From Mycoplasmopsis pulmonis (lineage in GTDB: Bacteria; Bacillota_I; Bacilli_A; Mycoplasmatales; Metamycoplasmataceae), in assembly GCF_900660575.1 (NCBI RefSeq), contig NZ_LR215008.1, positions 744,001 to 808,000 of the forward strand: a stretch of 64,000 nucleotides of DNA. The letters run 5' to 3'. This document shows positions 10,912-23,200 of the stretch, one piece after another. Numbering within the stretch: the stretch's first letter is position 1; each line of letters opens with the position of its first letter. Both the position numbers and the translations under genes were made by a program. A model generated the notes under the pieces. That model had not been told where the DNA came from. It saw nothing but the letters and a program-made list of their open reading frames with translations, and ran no database searches.

Positions 10912-13900
10912 ATGAAAATGAAAAAAATTCTTTTAATATCAGTTGCTAGTATTTCTTCAGCCTTTGTTATTACAAGTGTTGGAGCAATATCGGCTAAGGT
11001 AGTAAGGGATAAAAACGTCCTTGGCCTAGTAGAAGAGTTGCAAGAAGAGTTAAAAGCTGTTGAGTTTTTAGCAATCAAAGATAATGCAAAAGAGCTTAAA
11101 GAACTCTTTGCCTCACAAATAAATGATGCAAGTCTATTAACTACTGAAAACATTGACTTAGTATTTAAAGATCGCTTAAATAAAAGTCTTGATCCAAAGA
11201 TAAAAATTTCATATGAATTAATCCCTAATGAAGATGAGCAAAAAGCAAAAAGTGCAAATGATGATGAAGGTAGTTTGTTAGTTCGCATAAAACTTCAAGT
11301 TGATAGTAGTATAACAACCCAAGATATTAAATTAAATGGATTTAAAACTTTAATTCAAAGCATAAAAACAAATGATTTAAATCTTAAAGTTTTAAATAAA
11401 GACAAAGTTTTAGCTAGTGAGTTATTTGAGCCAAAGCAAAATAGCATAACAAAGCAATTAGAATTAGTAGATAAAAATACAAATCTAGATCTTGATAATT
11501 ACAACTTAACTTATGAAAGTCTCTTTTTAAATGATCTTGAGGGTAGAGCTAAAATTAGAGTTAATGCAACACTTAAAACAAATGAAAATATCAAAAATCA
11601 TTTTGATTTTGTTTTAGAGAATTTCAAAAAATTTGCTCTTGATGAATCTTTACTTAATGCTGATTTTACTTTAACAAAACAAAATCAAACAATTCAAGAA
11701 TTACAAAATGCAATAGCTCAGGCTTTTAGCAATCCAAATGATAGCAATGCTAACTCACTTGAAAAATTAAGCAATCACTTAGATATAAAAGTTCCTGAAG
11801 GTTTTGAATTTGAATTTGTTTCACTTGAGCCAAAAAATAATGATTTTACAATCGCTAATTTAAGCTACAAACTAGTTGTTAAAAACTTGCACAATGCTGA
11901 TGAGCAAAATCCTAATTCAAAAAACGGAATACTTAAAAGTCAAACAAAATCTATTGAACTTTCATCATTTGTTGACTACTCTGATGAACTTCTAAAATTG
12001 ATGGATAAAATTTCTAAAGTTGTCTTAAGTCAAAACTCAAAGTTAAAAGAAACTTTACCTTCAAAAATTGAAAAAGATAAGTTAAATTTAGACAATTTAA
12101 AAATACTTACAACCAATGGAAAAAATGATAGTGATTTTCAATTGTTAGATGGTTATAATCTTGATTTTGATATTGTAAAAAATGAAGATAGAAATGATGT
12201 TGAAGGAAGTTTAAATCTTAAAATAACTCTTAGCAAAGATGGAAAACAATCTAAGTCCAAAACTCTTGTTTTATCAGGACTTTTATCTGAGATAGATTTA
12301 TTAAAAAATAATAGTTTTAAAGTTGAAATTCCAAATAAACAAAACATACTAGCAAGTGATTTAATTTCAAACAAAACTAATGTTGAAAATGTCATTAAAA
12401 AAGATCTTCAAATCAAGGATTTAGAAAATTTTGATTTTGCAAATTATCAAAGAATTTTTAAAGCCGTTTTTGTCAATGACAAAGAAGGAAAATTAACTCT
12501 AAAGATGAATTTAATTTCAAAAGAAAAAAACAAGAAAAAAGATTTTACTTTTCAAATTAGTGGATTCAAAACTTCTCAAGTTTTACCAATGAATTTATTA
12601 AACTTAAAGAATGTTAAAATGCTTACTGTTGATGAAATTTTTAGATCATTAAATCAACTTAAAAATCTTCCAGAAAACACTAAAGATCAAAATTCAAAAC
12701 AAACATTAAAAAATCTTTTTGATGTTGTTTTAGATTCAAATTATGAATTTAATTTTGTAGATTTTAAAGCAAAGGAAAATGCAAAAGATGTTGGGCTTTT
12801 AACTTACTTTTTAAAAGACAAAAAAACTAATATAGTAAGTACAAACATTGAAGTTGGAGTAAGTGTTTTTGAATCAATTTCTAAAGCAATTGAAGATCAT
12901 CTTTCTAAAATAGTTGAGGCTTTAGTTGTTTCTAATTCTAGCTTAACTAATAAATTGGCTACTGAATTTAAAGTAGGGCAAAAACTAGAAAATTCAATGA
13001 TTCAACTTTATGATAAAAACAAAAATTTAATTAAACCAACAGAAGGTTTTGAACTTTCATATGTTATTGCAAATAATCCTAATTATGATTTAAAAAATGG
13101 TACAGTTGAAATTGAAGTTCAATATAAGAAAAATAACACTGTTCAAAAAGTTACAAAAAAACTTAGTGGCTTTAAAAAACTAGAACAAAGTGATTTTGAT
13201 GTTGTTGCAAAAAGAGATATTTTAAATCAACATCCAAGAGTTTTAAAAGATGACAAAACTAACTTTAACTTTATTAAAAATACTCTTTCAACAAAGACTT
13301 TTGATCTTAAATTTAAAAATAACCAACAAAGTAATGAAATTCTAAATAACTATGATTTAACTATTGAAAATGTTAAATACAAAAACATCTCAGGTCAAGT
13401 AAATTTTGATATTAAATTCACCAAAAAAAATGGCTCAAAAAATGATGAAATTATCTTTAATAAAACCCTTACTGGACTAAAAGCTGATTTAATTTTTAAA
13501 GATTTTCACCAATACTATGAAGGTGATGAAACAAATCATAGAATTATTTCAGTAACAGCTAAATTACCTCGAAATCAATTTATTCAAAAAATTGTTGAAG
13601 CAAGAGAAAACAATGACATAGATGCTCTTGTAGATTATTGATTAAAATTGATTGCACCCGATGTTCCAGGTCACATTAAATCTAAGAAATTAACTTTCTT
13701 AATAAGAACTAGTAATCTTGGCTCAACTAACTCAAACAAAGGAGCTCATAGAGTTGATTATTTAGATCAAAGTGCTGAGCAATTTACAATTTTTAGAGAT
13801 TTAGATGTCTCTGGTTTTAACAAAAGTGAAGTAATTAAAAATCATCTAAAAACTTATCTTTCTCAATATGTTTTTGCAATTAGAAAAAACAATTCAAAAA

Positions 13901-14499
13901 CTCCAGAAGAATTTAAAAATGAATACAACGCAGCAAGGGATTCTAACTCAAGAATTAGAGTTATTCAAAGTTACTATAATTTATACATCCCACAAGGATA
14001 TGAAATTACCATAGATAATAACAATTCCTTAAAAGCGCTTCAATATAAATTTGATAATAGGCTTTCAAAAGAAGATAAATTTAGTGACTATGAATTAACA
14101 TATAATTTGAAAAAAGGTAATCAAACAATTCAAAGAAAAACAATTTTAAGTTATGGTCAAAAAGTGTTTTTACCTATTGCAAATAAAAATGGTTTAAACT
14201 TTGCTTTTATTAAAAAAGATTATCTAGGTAGATATTCAGATGATATGTGAAGATGACATTTAAAAAGCTCTCTAAAACAAATTAAATATAGATGAGGAAA
14301 TAAAGAAGTCTTCTTCTATGATGTTAAACCAAGTGATTTTTGAATTTGAGACAAAGGTAGTTGAAGAGTTCATCTAACAGTAAGAACAGGTCCTCGCTAT
14401 GGACAAATTAGACGTATTTGAGTTAACTTTAGATTAGTTGATGGAAAAATCCAAATTTGAGGAGATCACCCAATTGATGGAATGCTTTTAGCAGAATAA
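10912..14499 (+). CDS. Large modular surface protein 1 (lipoprotein-17-like repeats)
   Basis: 1195 residues. Residues 4-28 are a hydrophobic signal or anchor segment (ILLISVASISSAFVITSVGA) without a lipobox Cys, so it is anchored or secreted rather than a lipoprotein. About six degenerate modules of 100-150 residues follow, each with an LPS..-like motif, an NDDEGSL- or DVEGSL-like strand turn, and a closing GFK or GLL. This fits the Lipoprotein_17 (PF04200-like) repeats known from variable surface proteins of M. pulmonis and relatives. From about residue 863 a C-terminal domain shared with the two other large members begins (PRNQFIQKIVEAR, LIRTSNLGS..., GAHR). It is Trp-rich through many TGA codons and ends DGKIQIWGDHPIDGMLLAE. 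A surface or host-interaction role is inferred; no enzyme motif is seen. Confidence 0.85.
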
Positions 14500-14511
14500 C
14501 TCTTCAAAAAA

Positions 14512-14548
14512 CAAAAAACCAGCCAATTTTACTAGCTGGTTTTTTGTT
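14512..14548 (+). terminator. Terminator after surface protein 1
   Basis: Strong stem AAAAAACCAGC / GCTGGTTTTTTG followed by TTTT, 12 bases after the stop. The remaining gap to 14804 is AT-rich; its only other signal is the promoter of the next family copy. Confidence 0.85.
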
Positions 14549-14777
14549 TTAAGCTTGATTCTCTAAAAAGTAAATCTTTGACAATTTAAACTTTGTCTAA
14601 TTGCATTGCTTTTTTTCTTTTTGTCTTTTTGTTTTACAAAATCAAAAAAGCTAACTTGTTTAAAAAAGTAGTATTTTTAAAACTTTTAAAATATTAATAA
14701 ATATTTTTAGATTGAAAAGGTTTTGTAATAGTTTTTTTGACAAAAAATGCCTCAACCTAAAAAAAGGTTAATTTTAG

Positions 14778-14783
14778 TATAAT
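14778..14783 (+). promoter_or_regulatory. -10 box of the decayed surface-protein copy
   Basis: TTTTAGTATAAT, a perfect TATAAT 21 bases before the ATG at 14805, with a GGAAAG ribosome-binding site. The promoter survives although the gene is broken. Confidence 0.55.
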
Positions 14784-14804
14784 TTAAATGCATTGGAAAG
14801 TATT

Positions 14805-15785
14805 ATGAAAACTAAAAAAACTCTATTAATAACTCTAGGGATCACTTCTGTAATACTTGTAGGAACAAGTATAGCAGCAATGACCACAAAAATATTAAGT
14901 GATAAGACAAATTTTTCTTTATCTCAAGATTTAAAAGGCGAAATTAATGATGTTGAATCTTTAAAAATTAATCAAAAAGCTTTTGAGTTAAAAAAAATTT
15001 TTCCTTCTCAACTAAAAGATACTAGCCTTTTAACTTCAGAAAATATTAATTTAAAATTTAAAAATAACCCCAACGTTGCTCTTGATCCAAAGATAAAAGT
15101 TTCATATGAATTAATAACTGATGAAAATAAACAAAAACAAAATCATGCAAATGATGACGAAGGATCTTTGCTTGTTCGTTTGATCTTTTCTCTTGGAAGA
15201 GCAAAAGCTAGCAAAGATGTAAAATTATTTGGATTTAAAACTCTAGTTGAAAACACTTAAAAAAGTGTTTTAAATTTTAAAGTTTTAGACCAACACGAAA
15301 TTTTCTAAATCAATTATTAGACAAAAATAGCTCTCTTAAATCTGATCTTTTTACCATTAAAAATCAAGGTAAATTTTAAACCTTGATAAATATAGAGTGT
15401 TTTTAAATGATGTTTAATTAGAGCTAAAATTAGAGTTAATACTAAAACAAAATATCAAAAAATTATTTTGATTTTCTTTTAGATGATTTTAAAAAATAAT
15501 CAACTAAATCCAATCTTTGTCAAACAAAACTATTTAAATAGATATGATAATGGTAATTTAAAATAAGAACTTCCTAACTTTTATTAAGCAAGTTAAGTTT
15601 TACAAAAATAACAAAGCAGTTTTCTTTGTAGATGTTAAAAAAAGATAAGCCAGTTTAAAGCAATAACATCTTTCTAGTCTTATATCAATATTAAACAATG
15701 AATGCATCAAAATTTATTTTAGATTTATTGATGGCAAAATCCGAATCTGAGCAAACCATCCAATTGATGTTTTTGGCATAATTTA
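14805..15785 (+). pseudogene. Decayed copy of the large surface-protein family
   Basis: An intact 151-residue reading frame (14805-15260) matches the N-terminus of surface protein 1: signal segment, the FPSQLKDTSLLTSENINLKFK-like stretch, DPKIKVSYELI and NDDEGSLLVR. It then stops. Beyond the stop, sequence to about 15500 is still recognisable as the next module (15408-15430 GAGCTAAAATTAGAGTTAAT matches the paralogs) but has stops in all frames. Near 15500 it jumps to the family's C-terminal domain (CTAAATCCAATCTTTGTCAA, then the DGKI...PIDG end near 15730-15770). About 2.5 kb of modules is missing relative to its neighbours. It is a pseudogene with a large internal deletion. The short N-terminal piece could still be expressed as a small membrane-anchored protein. 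Confidence 0.85.
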
Positions 15786-15820
15786 ATAAACTAACAAGTG
15801 ATTTTTGAAAAATCAACTCT

Positions 15821-15865
15821 AAAAGTAAAAACTAATTTTTTATGACTTTGGTTTTTACTTTTTTT
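15821..15865 (+). terminator. Terminator after the decayed copy
   Basis: Stem AAAAGTAAAAACTA / GGTTTTTACTTTTTTT with T run. It keeps the place it would have had after an intact gene. The rest of 15786-16213 (428 bases) is very AT-rich and shows only this hairpin and the promoter of the next gene. Confidence 0.7.
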
Positions 15866-16176
15866 ATTAATCTTTATCTTTAATAATTAAGCAAACTAAC
15901 TAATATAAAAGTATTTGAATTAATAATTTTAGTTTTTGTTTATCTAATAAAAAAACTATTTTTTTAATAATTAGTTTGTTTTTTAACATTTTAAAAAAGT
16001 TGAAAGTAAATCTAAATTAATTTAATTTTTTAAGATGTTTTTAAAGTTTAAAACAACAAAAAAGAGCTTGTTTATTATAAATAAAAAAAATTTTATAAAA
16101 TATGTATTGATTTTTTATTTATATGTTAAAATTAAAAAGCCTATTTTGATATTTTTTAAAAACACTCTGAATTTGG

Positions 16177-16182
16177 TATAAT
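16177..16182 (+). promoter_or_regulatory. Extended -10 box of surface-protein gene 2
   Basis: TTGGTATAAT, matching the box before surface protein 1 in ten positions; Shine-Dalgarno GGAGAG at 16200-16205 precedes the ATG at 16214. Confidence 0.65.
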
Positions 16183-16213
16183 ATTACTAGATTAAATTTG
16201 GAGAGCGTGTTGT

Positions 16214-19200
16214 ATGAAGCTAAAAAAAAGTGTAATAATATCTATTATTGCTGGTGCACTTACAGTTGCTACAATAAGCGCAATTGGTATTGGTGTAAAA
16301 GTAGCTAGCGATAGAAGAAGTTCTCCTCCAATTAGGCAAAACATGGATGATGTAAAAAGACCCCAAAGCCCTGAAAATGAAACAATCAAAAATATAAATC
16401 ATTTAGAAATAAAAGAAAAAGCAAGAGTTTTAAAAGATTTATTGGCCTCAGATTTAAAAGATCCAAAACTTTTAAATTCAGAAAACATTGATTTAAAATT
16501 TAAAAACTCATCAATTAACAAACTTGATGAAAAAATAAAAATAACCTATGAACTTATCACAGGAAAAACAAATAATGTAAATGACGATGAAGGTAGCTTA
16601 GTAGTTAGGGCTAAATTCCAAGTTGATAATCAAGAAATTGTTAAAGATTTAAAACTAATTGGATTTAAAACTTTAATCCAAAGTATTAAAGCAGGTGATT
16701 TAAACTTTAAAGTTTCAAATAAAGATCAGATTTTAGCAAGTGAGCTTTTAAGTTCAAACCAAAATGTTGCAACTAAGTCACTAGAGCTAAAAAACCAAAG
16801 TAAAAAATTAGATCTTAATAAATATAACCTAACATATGAAAAGATATATTTCAATGATGTAACAGCTAGTGCAAAAATTAGAGTTAATGCAAAGCTTAAA
16901 ACAAATGAAAATATCAACAATAAATTCGAATTTGTTATAAATGGTTTTAAAAAATATGTTATTGCAGATTCATTAGAAGCTAAATTTACTTTAGTTAAAA
17001 AAGATATAGCAATTGAAGAGTTAAAAAGAGTTGTTACTGAAGCTTTTAAATCAAAAACAACTCAAGAGGCTTTTGCTAGTCTTAAAAATTATTTAGACAT
17101 AAGTCTTCCTGAAGGCTTAGATTTTTCTTTTGTTTCAATTGAGACAAAAAATGATGATCCAGAAAGTGCAATTTTAACCTACAAACTAGTTATTAAAAAC
17201 TTGCATAGCGGTAGTCAAGCAAATCCTAGTTCAAAAAACGGAGTAGTTGAAAGTAAGTTAAAAACTTTTGAAATAAAAAGATCTCAAATTCAAGAAGAGC
17301 AGCCAAAACCAAAGCCAAAACCACCCGAAAAAGATAAACCTAAAGAAGAGAAACTACCAGAGAAAAAAATGGATAGAGTTTCTAAAATTGAATTAACTCA
17401 AAATTCAGTGTTAAAATCAATTTTACCTTCAAAGGTTAACAATAATCAATTAACTTCATCTAATATAAGACTATTAAAAAATGATGGTGAATTTATTTTA
17501 CCTTATGGAACAAGTCAAAAATTTGAAATTCTAAAGGCAGATGATGTCAACGGTATATTAGAAGTTAAACTTAGTCTTTCACAAGGTGAAAAAGTAATTG
17601 AAACAAAAACTTTAGAATTACAAGGGCTTTTAAGTGAGTTAGACTTTGCAAGCCAAAGTGATTTTAGTGTAATTGAAATTGAAAAAAGAGCACAGCTTAA
17701 TATTGGTAGAATAGCTTCTAAAACAAATGAACTTGAAAAGCTTATTATTTTAAATCCCAAAGCAAAATTCAAAATGGAAAATTATGATAAAACTTTTTTA
17801 GTCTCTTATATTAGTGATAGACGCGGAAAAATAATTTTCAAAATGACTTTATCTACAAAAAAAGGAAATAAATCAAAAGTATTTAACTTTGAAATTGATG
17901 GATTTTATAGATATTGAAATACTCCAGAAATTTTAATGCATCTTGAAAATCCTTATAAATTAACAGTTCAAGAAATGATTGATGGATTTTCAAAACTAAG
18001 AAAAGGTCATAGCCCTAGAGAAGCAGCTGATAAACTAAAAGAGCTTTTTGTTGAATTTGTTCCAGTAGGTTATGAATTTTACTTTGTTGATTTTAAAGCC
18101 AAAGCAAATGCAAAAGATATTGGTGTTTTAACTTACTATTTAAAACATTTAAAAACTGAAGATGAAACTGGTCATATCCAAACTGAAGTTCAAGGATATG
18201 ATCCACTTCTTAAAGCTATTGAAAAATCTTTAAATAGTATTTCAAAAATTGAACTTGATGCTAATGGTCAATTAAAAAACAAACTTGCAACTGAATTTGA
18301 AGAAAACCAAGTATTAGATAGCAAATACAATAGTGAATTTAAACTCTATGATAAAGACAACAATCTAATTACTCCATTAGAAGGAGTAAACTCTTTCTAC
18401 AAAATACATAATAATCCTGATTATGATCTAAAAGAAGGATCAATCAAAATTGAGTTTCACTATAGTAAAGATGATAAAAGCGGTAGAATAAGTAGAACAG
18501 TTACTGGTCTAAAAAAATTTGATGCTAGCTTATTTGATGTTGCTATAAAAAATGAATTTAAATATGCCAATTATTTTGGAGTATTAAGAGGAGCTAAAGA
18601 AAACTTTAAATTTTTAGAAAATTCACTTGAAACTCGAATTTTTAATCTTAATTTTAAAGATCCTAAAATAGGCCAACAAATTATAAAACACTATAGTTTT
18701 AGTGTTTCAAACCTTCAACAAAAAACCATTGAAGGTGATGCAACCATTGACGTTAAAGTTTTTCAAAAAGGACAAAGAGAGCCTATTTTTTCAGCTAACA
18801 AAGCTTTTGATGGTTTTAAAAATTTTGAATTTTTTGAAGCTTCAGGACTTTGAAAAGATAGATATAAAATAGAAAATGAACAAGAGCCTAACAATCATAC
18901 AGTCTTTTCTATACAAACTTCAACCATCCGTGAAGATTTTATTAAAAGAATTGATTATATTAGAAACATAAATAATTTAGAGGCTCTTAGTGCTTATTTA
19001 TTTAGCTTAATAGATCCTGTTCATTTGAATGGAAATAGCTTTACATATTTAATTAGAACTAACAATCTAGGTTCAAAACAACAAAATAGAGGAGCTCATA
19101 GATTAGACTATACAAGTGAAAGTGGAGAACAATTTAGAATTGTTCATAATTTAAATATTCGAGGTTTAAATCAACAACAAAAAAAGGAAAAAATAAGACA

Positions 19201-19876
19201 AGAAATATTCAATTATTTTAAAACAGCTGTTTTTGCAATTAGAAAAGACTTTTCAATAGATGCTCTAAAATTTGAAAGCGGATTTACATCTCAATGAACT
19301 TTAAGTTCAAATCCTTCTAAGGCAAAAGTTGATTTTCTTAAAAAATACTATGATCTTTACATTCCTAGTGGATATGAATTAACTATTGTGCGTGGTGATT
19401 ATTTATGACCAATACAATATGTTCATGATAAAAAAATCTGACAGGGTAATGAATTTACTGATTTTGAACTAAATTACACATTGAAAAAAGACGGAAAAGC
19501 CATTAAAGGTCAAACCATTTTAACTTATGCTAAAAAAGTATATTTAAGAGCTCCACAAAAAAATGGACTAAATCCAGTATTTGTCAAAGCTGATTTTATA
19601 AAAAAATATAATGACAATGTTTGAAGATGAGCATTGCAACACTCAGTTAAACAAATTAAATACCGAGACAATAAAGATCAAATTTTCTTCGTTGATGTTC
19701 ATAAAACAGATCAATGAGGATATGGAAAAGATAATTCTGTAACACTAAGACAAGAATTTAAAAAAGATGGAAAATGAATAAAAAACAAAGTTAAATTTAA
19801 ATATGTTGATGGAAAGATCCAAATTGAAGGAGATCATCAAATTGATGGCTTAGTTATTTTAGAACCAAAAAAATAA
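16214..19876 (+). CDS. Large modular surface protein 2 (lipoprotein-17-like repeats)
   Basis: 1220 residues, paralog of the protein encoded at 10912-14499. The N-terminal hydrophobic segment (VIISIIAGALTVATISAIGIG) is preceded by KLKKS and has no lipobox Cys. Three modules follow (SYELI/ITYELI, NDDEGSLVVR and GFKTLIQSIK motifs). Residues 360-386 are a Pro/Lys/Glu linker (PKPKPKPPEKDKPKEE). More modules follow (ILPSKV..., LQGLLSELD, TGLKKFD). The shared Trp-rich C-terminal domain runs from about residue 875 to the end (LIRTNNLGS, GAHR, final DGKIQIEGDHQIDG). TGA codons at 17915, 18851, 19295 and others are Trp, so several apparent pieces are one gene. It probably lies on the cell surface; the ligand is unknown. 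Confidence 0.85.
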
Positions 19877-20216
19877 GTCCCTATTTTAGATTTGTCTTTA
19901 ACTTAGGGTTTTAGATTTATTCTAACAAGCATATTTTAGTTTTATTAAATTTTTGATTTATTTTCCATCCAAGTTTTTTATCCATTGAAATCAACTTTTA
20001 TGAAAAACTAGCTTATTTTTCTCAAATAATTTTGTTTTTTGCTTTTTTTAAAATTTTTGGCAATTAACTTAAGAATAGAAAAATAAGTCGAAATATGCTC
20101 TGTTAAGTAAAAACTAAAAAGCAAAAAAAAGCAATAATTTTATGCAAAAACAAGGCTTATAAATTAACCAATGTCTCTAGATAAGATCTTGTGACTTTTA
20201 AAAATTTATTATTTTG

Positions 20217-20222
20217 TATAAT
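20217..20222 (+). promoter_or_regulatory. -10 box of surface-protein gene 3
   Basis: TTTTGTATAAT, 23 bases before the ATG at 20246; ribosome-binding site GAAAGGAA. The region 19877-20245 (369 bases) otherwise has only a weak CCCT...AGGG hairpin after the preceding stop and no gene. Confidence 0.55.
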
Positions 20223-20245
20223 TTTAGTATATTGAAAGGAATTTT

Positions 20246-23200
20246 ATGAAAATAAAAAAAGCTATTTTGATAAGTGCCATAGGAGGTTCTGCGGCAATCG
20301 TGGCCTCGGGTTCTGGTATAGTAACTTGAAAGGTTTTAAAAGATAAAATATGAATCTTCTTTATCAGAAAAATTAAGTGCTGAAATACAAGATGTCAAAG
20401 AATTAGAAATTAAAGAAAGTGCAAAAGATTTAAAAAATTTATTGCCTTCTCAAATAACTGATTCAACTCTTTTAACTAAGGACAATATTAACATAAAATT
20501 TTTAACTGACACAGATACTCAACTTGATGAAAAAATAAATGTTTCATATAAATTAATTTCTAATGAACAAAAGCAAGAAGAAAATAGTCAAAGAAATTCA
20601 AACCAAAATCAAAATGAAAAATTCGCAAATGATGATGAAGGTACTTTAAAAGTTCTGGTTGAATTTTCATATAACGGAGTACCCGTTACTAGAGAAGTTA
20701 AATTACATGGTTTTAAAAATACAATCCAAAAAACTCAATCAAATAATTTAAACTTATCTCTTTCTAACAAAGAGCAAATTCACCCTAGTGAGCTTATTGA
20801 TTCTAATCAACAATTAGTAACAACTAATTTTGAACTAAAAAGTTTGTTAGAAACTTTAGACATTGAAAAATATAAAGTTCTTTATGAAAAAGTTTATGTA
20901 AATGACATTGATGCTGAGGCTAAAATTAGATTAACTCTACAACTTAAAACAAACGAAAATATAAAAAATTCATTTGAATTTGTTTTAAAAGATTTTAAAA
21001 AATACAATCTAGATGATTCTTCACTTAAAGCTAAGATAAATTTAGTTAAAAACGACCTAAGCATTGAAGAGCTATTGAACATTACATCAAAAGGCTTTGG
21101 AGCTAATAAAACTGAAGATGATGTAAATAAGTTAAAAGAAACTTTAAATATTGATCTTCCTAATGGATATGAATTTGAGTTTGTCTCACTTGCACCAAAA
21201 GCAAATGATGCTTCAGTGGGTCTTTTAACTTACAAATTAGTTAAGAACAATTTAGATAATGGAACTAGTGAAAATCCTAATTCAAAAAACGGAAGAATTG
21301 AAACTAATACAATTGTTGAAGAAATTACAAATTTATCTCTTAAAAAGAATGACTCTAAAGATGAGCCTAAAAAAGATAACTCTAACACAAATTCTAAAGA
21401 TGAGCCTAAGACTGATGAGCCTAAGGTTGAAGAGCCAAGAGAAGATGAGCCTAAGACTAATCCAATGAGTGATTCTAAGGATAAACCTAAGATCGATGAG
21501 CCTAATGAAAAACCTAAAGACCAACCTAAAACAGAGCCTAAAAATGAACCAAAAGACAAACCTAAGGTTGAACCTAAGGATGAAACATTAGCTATATTTG
21601 ATAAAATTTCTAAAATTGAACTTAAAGAAAATTCTCAACTAAAACAAAAACTTCCTTCACAATTCAAAGAAAGTGATCTAAATCTAAGTAATTTAAAAGT
21701 TTTAGTAAGTGATGATAAAAATAAATTTTCAGAGCTTTCTTTACCACAAGGATATTCAATTAGTTTTAAACTTGCTTCAAATAGTAACAATGATGAAGGA
21801 ACTTTAGATGTTAAAGTGATTGTTCAAAAACAAGGTAAAGAAGTTAAAACAAAAGAATTAAAATTAACAAATTTATTAACAGAATTTGAATCATTAAAAG
21901 AATCAGATTTTCAATTAGATTTTTCGAATAAAAAAGATAGACTTGCTAGCTCTGTTGTTATGAATGACAAGATAATCAAAGAAAGTCTTGTTGTAAAAAA
22001 TAAAACTATAGAAAATTTTGATTTTAACAAATATGATATTTCTTACTCAGTTAGTTCTCTTGATGAAGTTAATGGTAAGTTAAAAATTAAAATGACAATT
22101 TTTAAAAAAACAAAAGATAGATTAAAAGAATTTTTATATGAAGTTGTTGGATTCCAATTAGGAATAACTAATAAAAATATTTTAATAAGTGTAAGAAATG
22201 ATAAAAAATTATCAGCTGATCAAATTATTAGAGAATTCTATTACCTAGGAGACAATGCAACTCCTGAGCAACAACTTGAAAAATTACAATCTCTTTTTTC
22301 AGTGGCCATTCCCGATGGACTTGAATTTGAGTTTATATCTTTTAAAGCAAAAGCTAACTCTAATGATAGAGGTATTTTAACCTACACTCTAAGAAACAAA
22401 AAAACAAATGCAAGATCAGGAAAAATTAATGTTGAAGTTAAAACACATAACATAATTGATAGTTACTTAGCTCAACATGTTCTTGAAGTTAATGAAATTG
22501 CTTTAGAAAATGACTCTCCATTTAAAAACAAATCAATTAATGAACTTTCACCAAATCAAATCCTAGAAAACATTACCTTATTTGATAAAAACAAATCTAT
22601 AATAACTCCTGAAAAAGATATTCAAGTTAAATATAAAATTGCATCTAATCCTCAATATAATCTAAAACAAAATTCTATAAATGTTGAAGTTATCTTTGAA
22701 AAAAATGGTCACTCACAAAAAGTAACAAGAGTGCTTAATGGATTTAAGAAATTTGATGCTTCATGGTTTGATGTAGTTGCAAAAGGAAATATTTTAAAAG
22801 ACAATCCAAGAGATATTAAACAAGATAAAACACATTTTAAATTTATAGCTAATACTTTTGGTACAAAATCTTTTTATTTTAAATTCCAAAATAATCAAAC
22901 AAGTAAAGAGCTTTTAAAACACTATAATGTTTCAGTTGATAATATTGAATATAAAAATGTAGCAGGTGAAATTCACTTTGATGTTAAATTCACTAGAAAA
23001 TCTAACTCAAGCAGTGAAACTAATATTGTAATAAGAAAAGTCTTTTCAGGATTTAAAAAAGATCTTATTTTCACAGACTTTGAACAATATGACGATGAAG
23101 ATACAAGAGAGCATAGATCAATTGCTATAACAACCAAAATGCCAAGAAATCAATTTATTCAAAAAATTGTAGAAGCTAGACAAAACAATGACTTAGATGC

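Noticed and set aside
20894-21559. Minus-strand open frames with Ser/Leu/Gly repeats opposite surface protein 3
   Set aside because: They are the mirror of the DEPK linker repeat and its flank; composition alone explains the open frame.
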